From the NCBI GenBank assembly GCA_022825185.1, contig JAJDYK010000188.1, positions 1 through 7,431 of the forward strand: a stretch of 7,431 nucleotides of DNA. Reading direction: 5' to 3'. A program made the translations under genes and the position numbers. Positions 5,707 to 7,431 of this stretch are shown here, in pieces. How positions within the stretch are numbered: position 1 is the stretch's first letter; every line of letters begins with the position of its first letter. This DNA is from Candidatus Latescibacterota bacterium. Lineage in GTDB: Bacteria > Latescibacterota > UBA2968 > UBA8231. Under the pieces are notes generated by a model. That model saw only the letters and a list, made by a program, of their open reading frames with translations, had not been told where the DNA came from and did no database searches.

Positions 5707-6078
5707 CTCGGCCTCGGCCTTGGCGTCTTTCTCTTTGTTCTTGCCGACGAACTTCTTGATCTTGGCGACGGCCTCGGGCACCAGCGCGATGATCTGACTC
5801 CAACCGGCCTCCTGATCGCCGATGGACGCCACCTGCACCCGACCATCGGCATCGACGATGAGGAAGGCGATGGGTTCGATGTTCGCGCCGCCGCCCGTCC
5901 CGCTCTGTCCCTTGCCCTCCAGCCCTCCGCCAGCCCCAAAGCCAAACGATATTTTCGATACCGGAATAATGGTCAAGTCGCCGGACTGAAACGGCTGCCC
6001 GATGACGGTTTCGGTTTGCACGATGCGGTGCAACTCGCCTAGGACGCGCTCGACTAGGGATTCTACGGACGATGCCAT
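5698..6078 (-). CDS. GerW/YtfJ-family protein (Spore_YtfJ domain)
   Basis: The 126-aa cytoplasmic protein carries the full YtfJ domain. An amphipathic N-terminal helix (1-22) is followed by TVIGQPFQSGDLTIIPVSKI (24-43), the glycine-rich signature FGFGAGGG (45-52), GGGANIEPIAFLIVD (62-76) and a closing helix with LVPEAVAKIKKF (99-110). A short charged tail (111-126) is extra. In Bacillus subtilis YtfJ (GerW) is needed for germination with some germinants, but the family is widespread in bacteria that do not sporulate, where its role is unknown. The start at ATG 6078 has GAGGAG at 6085-6090, six bases away. It lies 15 nt after a DUF2953 gene, the same partner as in Bacillus (ytfI-ytfJ), which supports both assignments. 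No sporulation gene is visible nearby. Confidence 0.9.
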   Translation of the reverse strand: MASSVESLVERVLGELHRIVQTETVIGQPFQSGDLTIIPVSKISFGFGAGGGLEGKGQSGTGGGANIEPIAFLIVDADGRVQVASIGDQEAGWSQIIALVPEAVAKIKKFVGKNKEKDAKAEAESD

Positions 6079-6093
6079 GGAAAACTCCTCGAC

Positions 6094-6750
6094 TTAGTTC
6101 GGGGTGCGGAAGCGCGCGGCCAACAAGCGGTATGCCACCTGCAAGCCAAAGCGCCCTAAGAGCAAAATTAACAAGCCCAAGTGCAAATGAGCGACCAAAT
6201 CCAAGCGGCCAAAGGCTCCCGAGCGCACAAAATTCGGGCTGACATTTATTTGTATCTTTCCCTTGCGCGCGGCAACCGCCTGTAAATAGCCATAAACCCG
6301 CCCGGTTTGCGCCGGGTCGGCAAATCCTAAACGACCTTGGGCCCGCAGCTTTTTGAACCGAACAGTGCGCGGCAGGCTCGCCAATAGCCTAAGACTAGGC
6401 TTGATCAGCAGATGCACAAGCGCGTGCAGGTTCCGCTCACTAGCTTTAGGCGCGACCTCTCGCTCGGATCGCCGCCGTGCTCTTTGCCTGCGCTTTGCTG
6501 GGGTTCGCAGTGGCAGGTAGGGGTACGGCAGAAATTGGCCCAAGAGCACCGGCGCGATGCGCAGGCCCTTGGGGCCCCATCGCAGCCCAAGCCCTAGCCC
6601 TCCCCAGAAAAAGGACAGCCGCACTCCCCATTCCCAAAAGTCCGGCAGTCCCTCGCGCCGACAGCGCAAGGCAAAAGTCATAGGGGCGCACAATGCACCG
6701 AGGCCGAGCACACCCAACGCACCCAATGCGGGTAATAGCCAGTCTAGCAT
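6094..6750 (-). CDS. DUF2953 (YtfI-like) membrane protein
   Basis: From ATG 6750 the protein is 218 aa. A hydrophobic helix (about residues 4-26) is followed by a beta-type segment (40-80), a strongly basic stretch (82-106, KRRQRARRRSERE) and a region ending in a second hydrophobic helix (188-209). The block GRLGFADPAQTGRVYGYL (139-156), followed by INVSPNF (168-174), fits DUF2953. No biochemical function is known for the family. Its repeated pairing with YtfJ/GerW suggests a shared membrane-associated role; this is inference. A TTG at 6789 would add 13 residues, but AAAGG is only one base from it; the ATG also has only a weak AGG site, so the start is uncertain. There is no clear minus-strand promoter in 6751-6943. 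Confidence 0.75.
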   Translation of the reverse strand: MLDWLLPALGALGVLGLGALCAPMTFALRCRREGLPDFWEWGVRLSFFWGGLGLGLRWGPKGLRIAPVLLGQFLPYPYLPLRTPAKRRQRARRRSEREVAPKASERNLHALVHLLIKPSLRLLASLPRTVRFKKLRAQGRLGFADPAQTGRVYGYLQAVAARKGKIQINVSPNFVRSGAFGRLDLVAHLHLGLLILLLGRFGLQVAYRLLAARFRTPN

Positions 6751-6845
6751 GAATTTGTACAACCTAGCGGCGCACGCGGGTTCAGTCAAGCCTTTCTACG
6801 GATGCGGCTAGGGGCTAAACTGCCTTGACAGCACCCCCGTCGTAC

Positions 6846-6894
6846 GTTAGGCTTGAATTAGACGTAAGTTACAGTTAAAAAGTGAGTTAGGCTT
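6846..6894. repeat. Direct repeat GTTAGGCTT, 40 bp apart
   Basis: GTTAGGCTT occurs at 6846-6854 and 6886-6894. Two further GTTA elements lie between them (6868 and 6874). The copies flank the promoter proposed for the downstream gene, so they may be binding sites for a regulator that loops or multimerises; chance cannot be excluded. Confidence 0.35.
6853..6881 (+). promoter_or_regulatory. Promoter for the exported-protein gene at 6944
   Basis: TTGAAT (6853-6858), a 17-base spacer and TAAAAA (6876-6881), each four or five of six to consensus. Initiation near 6888 would give a leader of about 56 nt. A second candidate with a perfect TTGACA (6825-6830), 17 bases and TAGGCT (6848-6853) lies just upstream. 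The first has the better -10, the second the better -35. Confidence 0.4.
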
Positions 6895-6895
6895 T

Positions 6896-6905
6896 TTTGA
6901 TCAAA
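6896..6905. repeat. 10-bp palindrome TTTGATCAAA
   Basis: A perfect palindrome lies just downstream of the proposed transcription start for the gene at 6944 and overlaps the T-run 6893-6898. Its position would suit a repressor site. It does not match the spaced FNR or CRP consensus. Confidence 0.35.
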
Positions 6906-6943
6906 GGGCCGATACGCGGTAATAGCGACAAAAGGCGAACCGA

Positions 6944-7431
6944 ATGGCAACCCAAAAGACAGTAGGAAGGCGCGTCCTTCAAGGCAGAGATTATGGAAGT
7001 TATTGGCGCGGACTATGGGTGGTCATCGCGCTGTGGGCGGCCGTGGTGCCAGCGAGCGCCCGCTCGACGCTCAGTGCGCGCTTAGACCAACCGGCGATTG
7101 CCGGGCCGGCGTTGGATCAGCAGTCCATCCTCTACTTGCACTACTTCCCCGGCGATGGCGAAGCCATAGTCAGCGCAGATCTACGGTGCCTCGGCAACGC
7201 GCAGTTGCAGAGCGTTCGCTCGGCACTGGGCAAGGCGCAGCTAGAAGCAGCGTCAATCAGCATAGACTATGCAGCGCGGCCTTTAGCCGGAGAACACATC
7301 GACACCCTCTACATCGACCTAGTCGCCGCTGAGTTGGGAACAATCGACTGGTCCGCAGCAATTCACTCCTCGCTCGACCCACAGGGTGCTCCGGCCCACC
7401 AGATCGAATTCGACCTAGCGGTGCGCCCGCC
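6944..7431 (+). CDS. Exported protein of unknown function, N-terminal part
   Basis: The frame is open from ATG 6944 to the end of the window, giving 162 codons with no stop. An in-frame TAG lies at 6923-6925, and AAAAGG at 6930-6935 is eight bases before the ATG, so the start is well supported. The N-terminus has about 20 polar, basic residues, then a hydrophobic segment (about 23-36) ending VPASA, with a likely signal peptidase cut after residue 39. The n-region is long for a standard signal peptide. The mature part reads as alternating beta strands, for example SILYLHYFPG (about 61-70), IDTLYIDLVAAELG and IEFDLAVRPP. This resembles an extracellular beta-sandwich or a secretion-system-associated protein, but I do not recognise a family. 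A single cysteine (C82) is visible. The full gene is needed to name it. Confidence 0.7.
   Translation, partial: MATQKTVGRRVLQGRDYGSYWRGLWVVIALWAAVVPASARSTLSARLDQPAIAGPALDQQSILYLHYFPGDGEAIVSADLRCLGNAQLQSVRSALGKAQLEAASISIDYAARPLAGEHIDTLYIDLVAAELGTIDWSAAIHSSLDPQGAPAHQIEFDLAVRP

Noticed and set aside
7003..7332. Arg/Ser-rich 109-codon frame on the plus strand near the right end
   Set aside because: The overlapping frame from 6944 stays open to the window end, has a good RBS and encodes a plausible exported protein; this frame has biased, low-quality composition.
1..7431. CRISPR array, tRNA, rRNA, insertion sequence or phage genes
   Set aside because: I found no regularly spaced repeats, no tRNA-like cloverleaf, no rRNA signature, and no transposase or phage protein in any plausible frame.

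Overview
The window is 7.4 kb of ordinary, gene-dense bacterial chromosome with moderately high GC. It holds ten protein genes, two of which run off the ends. I see no tRNA, rRNA, CRISPR array, insertion sequence or phage gene. No gene-free stretch exceeds 300 bases; the longest gap is about 190 bases (6751-6943). The organism cannot be named from this sequence. The mix of a Minf_1886-type protein (a family I associate with Planctomycetes, Verrucomicrobia and relatives), LarC, a MepM-like M23 peptidase, an FG-GAP protein, a TIM-barrel sugar isomerase and a GerW/DUF2953 pair suggests an uncultured environmental bacterium, probably diderm, from around the PVC/FCB groups. Latescibacterota is one low-confidence guess.

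Minus strand, 1-3989. A probable operon starts at the divergent promoter region near 4070. It reads an M23 peptidase (2661-3989), a Minf_1886-like protein (2226-2633), the nickel-insertion protein LarC (999-2210) and an exported FG-GAP beta-propeller protein (238-999). Gaps are 27 nt, 15 nt and a 1-nt stop/start overlap. A separate, near-consensus promoter at 198-227 then drives a sugar phosphate isomerase/epimerase that leaves the window at base 1.

Plus strand, 4113-5691. Divergent from that operon is rlmN (23S rRNA/tRNA adenine-C2 methyltransferase). Ten bases after it comes a DUF457/YdjM-type membrane protein. The pair ends six bases short of a convergent gene.

Minus strand, 5698-6750. 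A DUF2953 membrane protein is followed 15 nt later by a GerW/YtfJ-family protein. This is the same pair known as ytfI-ytfJ in Bacillus, where YtfJ is a spore germination factor; nothing in this window indicates sporulation.

Plus strand, 6853-7431. A compact control region with direct repeats and a palindrome precedes the start of an unrecognised exported protein that runs off the right end.

No clearly new multi-gene system is visible. The items most worth a second look are the GerW-DUF2953 pair, the LarC operon without other lar genes, the Minf_1886-like protein, and the two divergent control regions.
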